A stretch of 64,000 nt of DNA from Methylophaga sp. OBS3 (GTDB lineage Bacteria > Pseudomonadota > Gammaproteobacteria > Nitrosococcales > Methylophagaceae): assembly GCF_026319325.1 (NCBI RefSeq), contig NZ_JAPDMU010000001.1, forward strand, positions 620,001 through 684,000, written 5' to 3'. The notes beneath the pieces were generated by a model. That model had not been told where the DNA came from and ran no database searches. It saw only the letters and a list, made by a program, of their open reading frames with translations. Below, piece by piece: positions 47,156 to 58,336 of the stretch. Position 1 is the first letter of the stretch. Each line of letters begins with the position of its first letter. Position numbers and translations under genes: made by a program.

Positions 47156-47899
47156 CTATTTGCTCTGTGCCCGCTCATTACGGTGTTTACGCAGTTGAAT
47201 AAGTGTCAGAAGTGGGCCTGACAAAACATAAATCATAAATGCCGAAAACAATACAATAGGTGGGTCGATAGCGATTAAAGCGAATAGTAATACCAGCCCT
47301 AAAATCACCATAAATGGGACTTTGCCGCGTAAATCCAGTTCTTTAAAGCTGTGATAACGCACAGTGCTTACCATTAAAATTGCTGTTGTAAACGTCAGTG
47401 GTACGGCAACAGTGGTCAATAAACTCATATCCAAAGTGTATTTGTGGCCCAACCATACCCAACCGGCAATGGCCGCTGCGGCAGCAGGACTGGGTAAACC
47501 TTGGAAATAACGTTTATCGGCAATACCAACTTGTGTGTTAAACCGCGCTAGTCTTAATGCACCGCACGCTGCATAAATGAAGGCAATCATCCAGCCGAAT
47601 TTACCCATATCGGATAAAGCCCACTGAAACATAACCAAGGCAGGTGCCAGTCCAAATGCCACCATATCCGTCAAACTATCGTATTCAGCGCCGAAAGCAC
47701 TTTGGGTATTAGTTAAACGAGCAATACGACCATCAAGACCATCCATGATCATGGCAACAAAAATCGCAACTGAGGCAGTCGCAAAATCGCCACGAATGGC
47801 AGCGACAATGGCATAAAAACCAGCAAATAACCCTGCCGTTGTAAATAAATTAGGCAACAAGTAAATACCGCGATTTTGTTGTTGGTCAGCGTTAGCCAT
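47156..47899 (-). CDS. pssA: CDP-diacylglycerol-serine O-phosphatidyltransferase (type II)
   Basis: A 247-residue membrane enzyme with the CDP-alcohol signature in MDGLDGRIARLT and FGAEYDSLTDMVAFG (DG, AR, G, D, D). It makes phosphatidylserine on the way to phosphatidylethanolamine. This is the multi-helix Bacillus/Pseudomonas-type enzyme, not the soluble E. coli type. GGGAG precedes the ATG. Confidence 0.94.
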   Translation of the reverse strand: MANADQQQNRGIYLLPNLFTTAGLFAGFYAIVAAIRGDFATASVAIFVAMIMDGLDGRIARLTNTQSAFGAEYDSLTDMVAFGLAPALVMFQWALSDMGKFGWMIAFIYAACGALRLARFNTQVGIADKRYFQGLPSPAAAAAIAGWVWLGHKYTLDMSLLTTVAVPLTFTTAILMVSTVRYHSFKELDLRGKVPFMVILGLVLLFALIAIDPPIVLFSAFMIYVLSGPLLTLIQLRKHRNERAQSK

Positions 47900-47962
47900 G
47901 AAAACTCCCAAAGTTAACTGAGGATGTGTCTACGTATTATGACAGTGGCAACCCGTAGATAC

Positions 47963-47994
47963 AAAAAAGGCCGGTGGCTTACGCGACCGGCCTT
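47963..47994 (-). terminator. Intrinsic terminator of the ilvBHC operon
   Basis: On the minus strand AAGGCCGGT pairs with ACCGGCCTT around 10 bases, then a T run. It is 22 bases after the ilvC stop. Confidence 0.9.
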
Positions 47995-48015
47995 ATTTGA
48001 TGACTTAAACGTTAA

Positions 48016-49050
<1,035 letters not shown>

Positions 49051-49066
49051 TTAAATTTTGCGTCGC

Positions 49067-49561
49067 TTACGCGTGCAAGCTTCTGTCACCACGTGAAATA
49101 CCAGAAACGCCACTACGGACAGTTTCCAGAATTTTGTGCTCTGACAAAGCTTCGATAAATGAATCAAGTTTGCTGCCTGCACCTGTTAATTCAATAGTGT
49201 AAGCAGTTGATGTGACATCAATAATTCGGCCGCGGAAAATATCACTTAAACGTTTGACATCTTCACGCTGATCCATCGTGGCCGCTTTGACCTTGATCAA
49301 CATCATTTCCCGTTCGATATGTGGCCCTTCACTGAGTTCCATCAATTTCACCACATCAACCAGCTTGTTCAGCTGCTTGGTAATTTGCTCAATAATACGA
49401 TCAGTACCCGTGGTCACAATCGTCATTCTTGAAAGAGAAGCATCTTCTGTTGGCGCGACTGTCAACGACTCGATGTTATAGCCACGAGCTGAAAACAAAC
49501 CGGCTACACGTGATAAAGCACCGGCTTCATTTTCAATCAAAATCGAAATGATATGGCGCAT
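49067..49561 (-). CDS. ilvH: Acetolactate synthase small subunit
   Basis: A 164-residue regulatory subunit. An N-terminal ACT domain (ISILIENEAGALSRVAGLFS) binds valine for feedback control. The ATG overlaps the ilvB stop by one base (TAATG), so the subunits are translationally coupled. Confidence 0.96.
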   Translation of the reverse strand: MRHIISILIENEAGALSRVAGLFSARGYNIESLTVAPTEDASLSRMTIVTTGTDRIIEQITKQLNKLVDVVKLMELSEGPHIEREMMLIKVKAATMDQREDVKRLSDIFRGRIIDVTSTAYTIELTGAGSKLDSFIEALSEHKILETVRSGVSGISRGDRSLHA

Positions 49562-51303
49562 TATGACAACTCCCGCTCTGGATCTTGTGGTGGCTCACAA
49601 TGTGGAGACATATGCATCTCATTGTGCGCTTTACCTTGGGCAATCATTGGATAAACATTTTCCGTTTGATCGGTCACGATATCGAGGAAAACCAAACGGT
49701 CTTTCAACGCAAAGGCTTCTTCAAGTTTTGAACGCAGATCTTCAACGCGCTCAATGCGAATACCAACGTGACCATATGACTCAGTTAATTTAACGAAGTC
49801 AGGTAATGATTCCATGTAAGAATGCGAGTAACGGTTTTCGTAGAAGAATTCCTGCCACTGACGAACCATACCCAAGTAACGATTATTTAAGGCAACAATT
49901 TTAACTGGTAGGCCATATTGCAAACAGGTAGATAACTCCTGAATACACATTTGGATACTACCTTCACCAGTTACACAGATAACGGTTTCTTTGGGAAACG
50001 CTAACTGAACGCCCATCGCAGCCGGCAAACCAAAGCCCATCGTGCCCAAACCACCAGAGTTAATCCAGCGATTAGGTTTGCTGAAACCATAGTACTGCGC
50101 AGCCCACATTTGGTGCTGACCAACGTCTGAAGTTACATAAGCATCACCTTTGGTGATCTCATGAACCATTTCGATAACAGCCTGTGGCTTAATTTTGCTG
50201 CTATTACGATCGTAGCTCATGCATTTCTTGCTACGCCAATCGTTAATGAGCGCCCACCAAGCATCAATAGCATCTTTTTCTGGCTCGACTTTGCTGAGTT
50301 CTAACAGATGATTCATATCATCTAAAACATCAGCTACACCACCAACAATCGGAACATCTACCGTGATCGTTTTTGAAATTGACGATGGGTCAATATCAAT
50401 ATGAATAATTTTAGCGTCTGGGCAAAACTCAGCGATCTTGCCGGTTACACGATCATCAAAACGTGCACCGATGGCAATCAAAACATCGCACTCATGCATT
50501 GCCATATTGGCTTCATAAGTACCATGCATACCCAACATACCAAGGAACTGTTCGTCGTCCCAAGGAATTGAGCCCAAGCCCATCAGCGTGCTGGTGACTG
50601 GATAACCCAGCTTTTTAACAAATGCACGCAGTTGTTCTGCCGCATTCCCCAATACAACACCACCACCGGTGTAAATCATTGGTTTTTTAGCAGACAGCAA
50701 TAGATCTACCGCACGTTTAATCTGACCCGGATGACCTTTGGTTGTTGGCTGGTAAGAACGCAGCGAAACACTTTCAGGATAAACGTAAGGGATCTTGATG
50801 TTTGGATCAGTAATATCTTTAGGTACGTCAACGACAACAGGCCCTGGACGGCCAGTCGTTGCAACATAAAAAGCCTTTTTAACTGTCGCAGCCAAATCGT
50901 TAATGTCTTTAACTAAAAAGTTATGTTTAACGCATGGACGGGTAATACCGACAGAATCGACCTCTTGGAATGCATCACTACCGATGTTTGCTGTTGCAAC
51001 CTGACCGGTAATAACAACCATAGGAATAGAATCCATATAGGCTGTTGCAATACCAGTAACGGCATTTGTTGCGCCAGGACCTGACGTAACAAGCACGACA
51101 CCTGGTTTACCTGTCGCGCGCGCATAGCCATCAGCAGCATGCGTTGCAGCTTGTTCATGACGCACGAGGATGTGCTTGACCGCATCCTGATTGTACAGCG
51201 CATCGTAAATATGCAGCACTGCACCACCCGGATAGCCAAACAAAAACTCAACGCCCTCGTCTTTTAGACAATGGACTAGAATCTCGGCACCGCTTAATTC
51301 CAC
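49561..51303 (-). CDS. ilvB: Acetolactate synthase large subunit
   Basis: A 580-residue ThDP enzyme that makes acetolactate or acetohydroxybutyrate. Catalytic Glu is in [15 protein letters not shown], the ThDP/Mg motif is [18 protein letters not shown] start with AGAGGAAG upstream; no ATG fits. It could equally be called ilvI. The gene heads the operon. Confidence 0.96.
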   Translation of the reverse strand: MELSGAEILVHCLKDEGVEFLFGYPGGAVLHIYDALYNQDAVKHILVRHEQAATHAADGYARATGKPGVVLVTSGPGATNAVTGIATAYMDSIPMVVITGQVATANIGSDAFQEVDSVGITRPCVKHNFLVKDINDLAATVKKAFYVATTGRPGPVVVDVPKDITDPNIKIPYVYPESVSLRSYQPTTKGHPGQIKRAVDLLLSAKKPMIYTGGGVVLGNAAEQLRAFVKKLGYPVTSTLMGLGSIPWDDEQFLGMLGMHGTYEANMAMHECDVLIAIGARFDDRVTGKIAEFCPDAKIIHIDIDPSSISKTITVDVPIVGGVADVLDDMNHLLELSKVEPEKDAIDAWWALINDWRSKKCMSYDRNSSKIKPQAVIEMVHEITKGDAYVTSDVGQHQMWAAQYYGFSKPNRWINSGGLGTMGFGLPAAMGVQLAFPKETVICVTGEGSIQMCIQELSTCLQYGLPVKIVALNNRYLGMVRQWQEFFYENRYSHSYMESLPDFVKLTESYGHVGIRIERVEDLRSKLEEAFALKDRLVFLDIVTDQTENVYPMIAQGKAHNEMHMSPHCEPPQDPERELS

Positions 51304-51356
51304 GTCTTCCTCTCTCGAACCGCCGTCGCGATCAGCTTCAAAATATCAAACGGGTA

Positions 51357-51385
51357 AAGTTACTTTGTCTAGTGTTTAAGGTCAA
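51357..51385 (-). promoter_or_regulatory. ilvBHC promoter
   Basis: On the minus strand TTGACC (5 of 6), 17 bases, TAACTT. The leader of about 47 bases holds no leader peptide or stem, so classical attenuation is not seen. Confidence 0.65.
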
Positions 51386-51456
51386 GAAAAACTGGCTCTA
51401 AAAGCAGTCATGCCGCCATTAACCGATTAATTCTCTACTATGTAAACTCAACGCTA

Positions 51457-51465
51457 TGGCATAAT
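51457..51465 (+). promoter_or_regulatory. Extended -10 promoter of pyrC
   Basis: TGG followed by CATAAT is an extended -10 (TGN plus -10). It ends 8 bases before the pyrC ATG. No good -35 is present. The transcript would begin at or near the ATG. Confidence 0.45.
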
Positions 51466-51473
51466 GCTGAGCC

Positions 51474-52526
51474 ATGAAATCAACACCACAAAAAACACTC
51501 ACACTTACTCGCCCTGACGATTGGCATTTACATTTGCGCGACGATGCGGCACTAAATCGCACCGTAAACGATACCGCGCGCCAATTTGCTAGAGCGATCG
51601 TAATGCCAAATTTACGCCCTCCGGTCACTACCACGCAAATGGCGTCTGAATACCGTCAGCGTATACTCTCTGCACTTGACGTTGCGGCTGATTTTGAGCC
51701 GTTAATGACACTCTACTTAACTGACAACACCCCTGCTTCAGAAATTGAATCTGCGGTAAATAGTGGTTTTGTAAAAGCCGTTAAATTATATCCAGCAGGT
51801 GCGACAACCAACTCCGATGCTGGCGTAACTGATTTAAAACATTGCGCTGCAACATTAGAAATGATGCAAAAGCTTGGTCTGCCGTTACTGATTCATGGTG
51901 AAGTCACAGACCACGATATCGACATCTTTGATCGTGAAAAACGTTTTATTGATGACAAACTCATCCCACTACGACGTGATTTCCCCGAGCTCAAGATTGT
52001 CTTTGAACACATAACCACTGCAGATGCCGCGGAATATGTAGCTGAAGCGGATGAATATCTTGCTGCGACCATTACCCCACATCATCTGCTTTATAACCGT
52101 AATGACATACTGGTCGGTGGTATCAGACCGCACTATTTTTGCTTACCAATTTTAAAGCGTAATGTTCATCAACAAGCTTTGAACAAAGCGGCGACCAGTG
52201 GCAGTACAAAATTTTTCTTAGGAACTGATAGTGCACCCCATGCGCAAAATGCCAAAGAAAATGCCTGTGGTTGTGCCGGTATATACAGTGCACACGCTGC
52301 CATTGAACTTTATGCAGAAGCTTTTGAAGCGGCTAACGCCTTAGATAAATTAGAAGCCTTTGCAAGCTTCCATGGCCCTGATTTTTACGGTTTACCTCGT
52401 AATCAAAGTCAAATCACTTTGCACAAACAACCGTGGAAAGTGCCAGATTCATTGGCGTTCGGTGATACACAGTTAATTCCGCTTCGGGCTGGCGAATTAA
52501 TTAGCTGGAAGCTTGCTGACTTGTAA
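51474..52526 (+). CDS. pyrC: Dihydroorotase
   Basis: A 350-residue enzyme of pyrimidine synthesis. Metal ligands HLHLRD (His pair), the carboxylated Lys in KLYPAG, His in IHGEVT, FEHITT and the catalytic Asp in GTDSAPH are present. It matches the E. coli class II type throughout. No in-frame start lies upstream before a stop codon. Confidence 0.97.
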   Translation: MKSTPQKTLTLTRPDDWHLHLRDDAALNRTVNDTARQFARAIVMPNLRPPVTTTQMASEYRQRILSALDVAADFEPLMTLYLTDNTPASEIESAVNSGFVKAVKLYPAGATTNSDAGVTDLKHCAATLEMMQKLGLPLLIHGEVTDHDIDIFDREKRFIDDKLIPLRRDFPELKIVFEHITTADAAEYVAEADEYLAATITPHHLLYNRNDILVGGIRPHYFCLPILKRNVHQQALNKAATSGSTKFFLGTDSAPHAQNAKENACGCAGIYSAHAAIELYAEAFEAANALDKLEAFASFHGPDFYGLPRNQSQITLHKQPWKVPDSLAFGDTQLIPLRAGELISWKLADL

Positions 52527-52552
52527 TTAATTTAAGCATCCCCACCTTCCCT

Positions 52553-52574
52553 AAAACAATAATGTTTTGGAGGG
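52553..52574 (+). promoter_or_regulatory. Hairpin next to the ribosome site of the DJ-1/PfpI gene
   Basis: AAAACA and TGTTTT form a 6-bp stem with an ATAA loop directly before GGAGGG. The upstream CCTTCCC can extend the stem over that Shine-Dalgarno site with G-U pairs and a mismatch. Confidence 0.4.
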
Positions 52575-52577
52575 TTT

Positions 52578-53255
52578 ATGAAAATCTTGATGGTATTAAC
52601 TTCCCACGACAAGTTGGGAGATACCGGTGAGAAAACCGGTTTTTGGCTGGAAGAACTGGCAGCGCCTTATTATGTTTTAAAAGATGCTGGTGTTGATATC
52701 ACGCTGGCCTCACCGAAAGGTGGCTTACCACCGCTTGATCCGAAAAGTGACTTACCTGACTTTCAGACAGAAGACACGAAACGATTTGTTGATGATGCGA
52801 TTGCACAACAACAATTAGCCAACACGGTATCTTTAGCGAGTATTGATGCTAGCGCTTTTGATGCGGTGTTCTATCCCGGTGGTCATGGTCCATTATGGGA
52901 TTTAACAAACGACAAACATTCGATAGAGCTAATTGAGTCACTTATCGCAGCAAATAAACCTGTTGCCAGTGTTTGCCATGCACCAGCGGTTTTATTGAAA
53001 GTGAAAAATACTAATGGCCAATCACTAATTCAAAACAAGAACATCACGGCTTTTTCTAATAGTGAAGAAGATGCCGTGGGTTTAACAAACGTGGTGCCGT
53101 TTTTATTGGAAGATGAAATTAAACAAAGTGGCGCGGTGTATCACAAAGGTGAAGACTGGGCATCATTTGTCCAAGTTGATGGACTCATTATTACCGGCCA
53201 AAACCCTGCTTCCTCAGCAGAAACAGCTAAAGCTTTACTTCAACTGCTGTCTTAA
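52578..53255 (+). CDS. DJ-1/PfpI family protein (Hsp31-like)
   Basis: A 225-residue protein with the DJ-1 nucleophile elbow SVCHAPAVLL (Cys), a GHGPLWDL block and an Asp/Glu-rich N-terminus KTGFWLEEL. Members act as glyoxalase III-type or protein deglycase/chaperone enzymes. Length is nearer the compact Hsp31-like group than E. coli HchA. Stress protection is likely, the exact substrate unknown. Confidence 0.9.
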   Translation: MKILMVLTSHDKLGDTGEKTGFWLEELAAPYYVLKDAGVDITLASPKGGLPPLDPKSDLPDFQTEDTKRFVDDAIAQQQLANTVSLASIDASAFDAVFYPGGHGPLWDLTNDKHSIELIESLIAANKPVASVCHAPAVLLKVKNTNGQSLIQNKNITAFSNSEEDAVGLTNVVPFLLEDEIKQSGAVYHKGEDWASFVQVDGLIITGQNPASSAETAKALLQLLS

Positions 53256-53282
53256 GAACAGCTTATAACTATAGGAATTAAA

Positions 53283-53561
53283 ATGACAAAAGCAACAGCA
53301 CGACACATCTTGGTAGAAAGCGAACAGATCTGCAAAGAACTGAAACGTGAAATCGAAGAAGGTGCAGATTTCGCTGACGTTGCAAGAGAACATTCTTCTT
53401 GCCCATCTTCAGCTCAAGGTGGTGATCTGGGTGAATTCGGTCCAGGCATGATGGTGCCAGAATTCGACAAAGTCGTTTTCTCTGCGCCAGTTAATACTGT
53501 CCAAGGTCCAGTCAAAACTCAATTTGGTTACCACTTGTTAGAAGTGACAAGCCGTAGCTAA
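53283..53561 (+). CDS. ppiC: Parvulin-type peptidyl-prolyl isomerase
   Basis: A 92-residue single parvulin domain without signal peptide, so cytosolic. Motifs ARHILVES, DLGEFGPGMMVPEFDKVVF and VKTQFGYHLLEV match E. coli PpiC. It is followed by a strong terminator shared with dinG. Confidence 0.95.
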   Translation: MTKATARHILVESEQICKELKREIEEGADFADVAREHSSCPSSAQGGDLGEFGPGMMVPEFDKVVFSAPVNTVQGPVKTQFGYHLLEVTSRS

Positions 53562-53581
53562 GAAATGGTTAAACCATTAAC

Positions 53582-53609
53582 AAAAAGCCCGCTTTAAGCG
53601 GGCTTTTTT
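53582..53609. terminator. Bidirectional terminator between ppiC and dinG
   Basis: AAAAAGCCCGC and GCGGGCTTTTT pair around a 5-base loop. T runs follow on both strands, so it ends both convergent transcripts. Confidence 0.92.
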
Positions 53610-53616
53610 ATGTCCT

Positions 53617-55695
53617 TTATTCAGTGACCAGCTGATAATCGGGTAAATTCTCTAACAGTTTTCGACCGTAGCCCTTAGTCAGTAAGCGTCTATCCAATAT
53701 CGTGATATGACCAGAATCGGTCTCCTTACGCAGCAAACGACCGCATGCCTGAATTAACTTCACGCTCACTGCAGGCAAAGATAAAGCCGTAAACGGTTGG
53801 CCACCTTTAGCAATGATCCATTCTTGTCTGGCCTGCTCAATAGGTCGGGTAAAGACAGGAAACGGTAACCTTGTAATCACCACATGCGTACACAAAGATC
53901 CTGGCAAATCGACACCTTCAGCAAAACGGTCCATGCCAAACAAAACACTACCCTTACCTGCTTCAATACGTCGACCATGTTTTTCGATCATCTGCTTTGG
54001 TGATAAACCATCACCTTGCATCAAGGTAATACCCGTCAATTGTCTTGGTAAACGCTGATAAACAAACTGCATGACCTCTCTTGAGGTAAATAAAACAAGC
54101 GTTGCTTCATCAGGATCAATAATGTCAGCCAACTTTTCTGCTAATTCCTTTTGCCAAGCGAGTGGCGCTTGATTGGGTAAATACCGCATTTCCGGAATGT
54201 GGAGTTTTGCCTGTTTCTGGTAAGCAAAAGGTGATGGCACAGCCAAAAAGTGACTTGCATCAAAAGCTTGCAGTCCACAATCAATACGAAAACGTTGAAA
54301 GCGTCCTAAACCACGCAAAGTTGCAGAAGTAATCACCACCCCATAGGCCCGTTGCCACAGGCTTTTCGCCAGAAAGCTGGCAGCAGTCATTGGTCCTGCG
54401 TGAATCAAAACTTGCATTTGTTTTTCATTTTTTTGTAGTGCCAGCCAACGCACATTGGGTGGTTTATCCTCGGTGTCTTCTGTTAAGAATAAATTTAGAA
54501 AGTCGATTAAATAACCAAAGATATTTTGTACCGTACCGACTTGCGGTAATAACGCTTCGCCCAGACGGTTAGGGATTTGCACTTTCTCAATCCCCTCACG
54601 CAGCCATTTACCCAATAAGGTGTAGTGTTTGTATATCGTATTGGCCTGCTGCACTAGAGCCACCATCGGCACTGTCAACGCTGCAAATAACTCACCATTA
54701 GGAAAAATCCGTGGTTCAGAGACTTCACCTGCACTCATCGCACCGACAATATCGGCAGACTGTAAAAGCGTTTCCGTTTGCTGCAAAACACTGTAACAAG
54801 CCGGTAAATCTCGACGCAGATCTTTGAACATATAGCCAAAATCTTGCTGCCGAAAAGCCAAAGCTGAGGGTAATTTTTTCAGCGCTTTGTCAGCAGTTTC
54901 AATTGTTTGATAAAGCTGCAAAAAATCTAGCACTTTTGCCGCATGATCTAGCGCTTTTCGCGGTAAGTTATGTGCTTCATCAAGAACCAGAATGGTTTCT
55001 TCAGGGTTGGGTAGAACTAATCCCCCGCCCAAATCGGCGTCACTTAATAATACATCGTGGTTAACCACCGCGACTTGCGCATTGGTTAACTCACGCCGTA
55101 ATTGATAATAAGGACACGGTTGATAATAACGACAGCTCTTACCCACACAGCCTTCAGAGTCTGTAGAAATCTCTGACCACAACCCAGGATTGATAGGCTG
55201 ATCACAGCTATCACGATCACCATTCCAAAGTTGTTGCTGCCAGTCATCCCATAAACTTTGACCTTGCGCCTGCCATATTGCTTGCTGGTATTTATCATCA
55301 ATATCTAGGCTCAAATCCCCTTGCTGCGGGCTATTTACCAACTGATCTAACCGGCTTGGGCATAAATAACGGCGGCGCCCTTTAATTTGTACAAACTTTA
55401 CAGACTCCGGCATGGCTCGAGAGAACTGCGGTAAATCTTTAAAGATCAACTGTTGTTGTAAGTTCACCGTGGCAGTACTGATAACCAACAACTTTTTTTG
55501 TTTGAGCGCCGTATCGATGGCACCACTCAAATACGCGAGCGTTTTACCAACACCAGTAGGCGCCTCAACGACAGCCATTCGCTTGCCAGCAGGTCGCTGT
55601 AAGCTCTCATCAATAAAACTGGCCATTTGTTGCTGTTGTGGACGAACATTAAAATTCGGGATCTGTTCGCTTAGTTGTTGATAAACGGTACTCAT
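53617..55695 (-). CDS. dinG: ATP-dependent DNA helicase, DinG type
   Basis: A 692-residue XPD-like superfamily 2 helicase. Walker A APTGVGKT is at 45-52 and DEAH at 239-242. Cys 112, 183, 188 and 194 fit the iron-sulfur cluster ligands. DinG unwinds forked DNA, R-loops and G4 structures. It overlaps recJ by 4 bases. No LexA box is visible nearby. Confidence 0.93.
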   Translation of the reverse strand: MSTVYQQLSEQIPNFNVRPQQQQMASFIDESLQRPAGKRMAVVEAPTGVGKTLAYLSGAIDTALKQKKLLVISTATVNLQQQLIFKDLPQFSRAMPESVKFVQIKGRRRYLCPSRLDQLVNSPQQGDLSLDIDDKYQQAIWQAQGQSLWDDWQQQLWNGDRDSCDQPINPGLWSEISTDSEGCVGKSCRYYQPCPYYQLRRELTNAQVAVVNHDVLLSDADLGGGLVLPNPEETILVLDEAHNLPRKALDHAAKVLDFLQLYQTIETADKALKKLPSALAFRQQDFGYMFKDLRRDLPACYSVLQQTETLLQSADIVGAMSAGEVSEPRIFPNGELFAALTVPMVALVQQANTIYKHYTLLGKWLREGIEKVQIPNRLGEALLPQVGTVQNIFGYLIDFLNLFLTEDTEDKPPNVRWLALQKNEKQMQVLIHAGPMTAASFLAKSLWQRAYGVVITSATLRGLGRFQRFRIDCGLQAFDASHFLAVPSPFAYQKQAKLHIPEMRYLPNQAPLAWQKELAEKLADIIDPDEATLVLFTSREVMQFVYQRLPRQLTGITLMQGDGLSPKQMIEKHGRRIEAGKGSVLFGMDRFAEGVDLPGSLCTHVVITRLPFPVFTRPIEQARQEWIIAKGGQPFTALSLPAVSVKLIQACGRLLRKETDSGHITILDRRLLTKGYGRKLLENLPDYQLVTE

Positions 55696-57419
55696 GAATC
55701 AACTGGCCACACAGTATCTACTAACAACTGCAAACTTTGCTGCTGACGAAACTCATTGATATCTAGGCGATAAAGCAACATCACTTTTTGGTTGATTGTC
55801 ATCCAAAATGGCGCAGTTTGTTTAAATGCCATGGCGGTTACAACACGACCATCAACTAGGCGAATGGTCATTTTTAAATGATCTTGTTGTTGTCCAACAT
55901 GACGAAAATCAATAAGCTCAAACTCACCATGAAATTGCGGCTCTGCAAAAAGCTGCCCCCATGGAGCCAAAACAGGCAGACGTGCAGCCAAATCAAGATT
56001 CATATCCGTAATTGCTAATGCACCATCACTAAACCGTTTTTGGGTAAAGGTATCTTCATCCACAAAGCGCTCAATGGAATGGTGTAAAGCCTTTTGAAAG
56101 TCATCAAAGTTCGCTTTATCAATGGTTAAGCCAGCCGCCATAGCATGGCCACCAAATTTATTAATCAGTCCTGGCACCTGACTATCAACATGGGCTAATA
56201 CATCACGAATATGAATACCGCTAATCGAACGTGCAGAGCCTTTTAACTCGCCGGGCTCACCCTCTGCAAAAACAATTACAGGTCGGTGTAGTCGCTCTTT
56301 GATACGCGATGCTAATAAGCCAATCACACCTTGATGCCAGTCGGCTTGATATAAAGTAATAATTGGCAACTGCTCAGCGTCTGGCAATGCAATGTGATCC
56401 AACATTTTAAGCGCCTGTTGCTGCATTTCTTGCTCAACATCACGTCGTTGCAGGTTGATATCGTCTAACAATCGGGCACTTTGTTCGGCAAAAAAACGAT
56501 CATCGGTCAGAAGAACTTCAATGCCCTGCCCCATGTCTTCCATCCGACCAGCCGCATTTAACCTAGGCCCGATTGCAAACCCCAAATCTTGAGCAGACAG
56601 TCGTTGCCTATCTTTACCTGAAATCGTTAACAATGCCTGAATACCTGCGCATGCTTTTCCTTGCCGCATTCTGGCTAAACCACGCATCACCAAACTTCGA
56701 TTTAACTTATCCAATGGCACCACATCCGCAACGGTTCCTAGTGCTACTAGATCAAGTAACTCAATCAAACGTGGTGGTGTTAACTGCCGCGCAGAAAACC
56801 AGCCCTGTTGATGGAGAAAGTTGCGCAAACCTAACAACAGGTAAAACGCCACACCAACACCCGCTAATGCTTTTGAAGGAAAAGCGTCGCCCTGTTGATT
56901 TGGATTAAGGATCGCGTCAGCATCAGGTAAATCTTCACCAGGTAAATGATGATCGGTAATTAGCACGTGCATACCGCGCTGCTTGGCAGCATGCACACCG
57001 TCAATACTGGCAATACCATTATCTACTGTGATCAATAAGTTTGGTGTATTTTCGCTGGATAATTCATCCAAAAGTACCGGGGTGAGCCCATAACCATGAA
57101 TAAAACGATTCGGCACTAAAAACGATAATTTAGTTAGGCCAAACTGCTTTAATCCTCGCATTAAGACTGCTGTACTGGTCGCACCATCAGCATCAAAATC
57201 ACCAACGATGAGGACTGACCAATCAGATTCAATGGCTTTTTGTAATAAAGCACAAGCGGCCGGCATACCTTTCAGTAAATCAGGCGATGGCAATTCTGCT
57301 AAATCAAACTGTAAATCACTCTCGCTGTAGACGCCTCTTGCTGCAAATACACGACGTATCACTTCAGGCCAGTCATCAGGCAGTTTTTGCCAGCCATCAC
57401 TATTTCTGACTTCAATCAT
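55692..57419 (-). CDS. recJ: Single-strand-specific exonuclease RecJ
   Basis: A 575-residue DHH-family 5'-3' nuclease. Metal motifs are DFDADGATST (74-83) and TDHHLPGE (DHH at 156-158). The DHHA1 GGHAMAAGL and OB-type C-terminal regions follow. The ATG overlaps the upstream TGA (ATGA). It acts in recombination and mismatch repair. Confidence 0.96.
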   Translation of the reverse strand: MIEVRNSDGWQKLPDDWPEVIRRVFAARGVYSESDLQFDLAELPSPDLLKGMPAACALLQKAIESDWSVLIVGDFDADGATSTAVLMRGLKQFGLTKLSFLVPNRFIHGYGLTPVLLDELSSENTPNLLITVDNGIASIDGVHAAKQRGMHVLITDHHLPGEDLPDADAILNPNQQGDAFPSKALAGVGVAFYLLLGLRNFLHQQGWFSARQLTPPRLIELLDLVALGTVADVVPLDKLNRSLVMRGLARMRQGKACAGIQALLTISGKDRQRLSAQDLGFAIGPRLNAAGRMEDMGQGIEVLLTDDRFFAEQSARLLDDINLQRRDVEQEMQQQALKMLDHIALPDAEQLPIITLYQADWHQGVIGLLASRIKERLHRPVIVFAEGEPGELKGSARSISGIHIRDVLAHVDSQVPGLINKFGGHAMAAGLTIDKANFDDFQKALHHSIERFVDEDTFTQKRFSDGALAITDMNLDLAARLPVLAPWGQLFAEPQFHGEFELIDFRHVGQQQDHLKMTIRLVDGRVVTAMAFKQTAPFWMTINQKVMLLYRLDINEFRQQQSLQLLVDTVWPVDS

Positions 57420-58336
57420 AACCAGCTTCGCCAACGACTTAATTGAAACTGCCCGAGTCTTGGCACCTTAATACTGAGACTTTTCAGGCGGAAACGTCTT
57501 AATTGTTGCCATAGCGGCGAAAATATATCTGCTTCCAGTTTGCTTAATTGCGTATGCCAGTCAGCATCAATATCAAAGGCCGGAAGTACGATTAGGTTTT
57601 GCCCTTGTGATACTGCTGAAGCTGTCTCAGCTATGGATGACTGCCATGACGTTTGCGTTTGTTTGGTCAGCACAGATAACAGCGGATGTTCACCGCTTAC
57701 CAAAGCCCAATGACTTTCCAGTGCCAATGGTTTAGCCCCAGAAAACCACACAGCGTTGATAGGTAATAGTCCATTCGCTTCACGGGCTTGATTCACCGGA
57801 TGTTCAAACAAGGTCATTTGAATTTCATTCATTAACCGGCGCCAGTCACCTTGATTATCACCAACCGGTAATTTGTCATTGATGGATTGCCCTTCGAGTT
57901 GCTCAATTGCAAACCATTCAAGGTTTGGCAATTTTGGTAACTGTAATCCCCAATGCTTAGTGGTGCTCGTCAGCCATTGCCCTTGAAATGTTTCGACTAG
58001 AGGCAGTATCGCAGCCTGTAATTGTGTTGCTTCATCTATCGTCACATCAATATCTTGATGAAACAAACGTAAGCAATCACGATCTGGGTGCAAATAACAA
58101 AGATCGGCACAGAGCGCGATTTGATCTGAAAAGCGTAATTTAGCGAGCGGTGAGTCTTGTTGCTCCGGTTGACCGAAGCATTCAAGCATTAAACTGGTTT
58201 CGTCTTTGGTGTTTGCCAAAAAACGACTTTTTCCGAGTAACTTGGTTAATGAAGCTGGCCAAATACCCCGATTGATTTGCTGTAAAACACTTGAAGCGCC
58301 CGGCCAAATAACGATGACCATGGCATCAGTTGCCAT
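57416..58336 (-). CDS. RpfE-like protein, upstream of recJ
   Basis: A 306-residue conserved protein. It resembles the RpfE-type family found beside recJ in Xanthomonas, also called phosphoglycerate-mutase-like. Blocks seen are LCADLCYLHPDRDCLRLF, MNEIQMTLFEHPVNQAREAN and INAVWFSGAKPL. No catalytic set can be assigned. The ATG overlaps the hda end by 11 bases and has GAGGTG upstream. The function is unproven; linkage suggests replication or repair. Confidence 0.72.
   Translation of the reverse strand: MATDAMVIVIWPGASSVLQQINRGIWPASLTKLLGKSRFLANTKDETSLMLECFGQPEQQDSPLAKLRFSDQIALCADLCYLHPDRDCLRLFHQDIDVTIDEATQLQAAILPLVETFQGQWLTSTTKHWGLQLPKLPNLEWFAIEQLEGQSINDKLPVGDNQGDWRRLMNEIQMTLFEHPVNQAREANGLLPINAVWFSGAKPLALESHWALVSGEHPLLSVLTKQTQTSWQSSIAETASAVSQGQNLIVLPAFDIDADWHTQLSKLEADIFSPLWQQLRRFRLKSLSIKVPRLGQFQLSRWRSWL

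Noticed and set aside
55680-55740. CTGT-containing site before dinG as a LexA box
   Set aside because: The second half-site ACAG is not at the required spacing.
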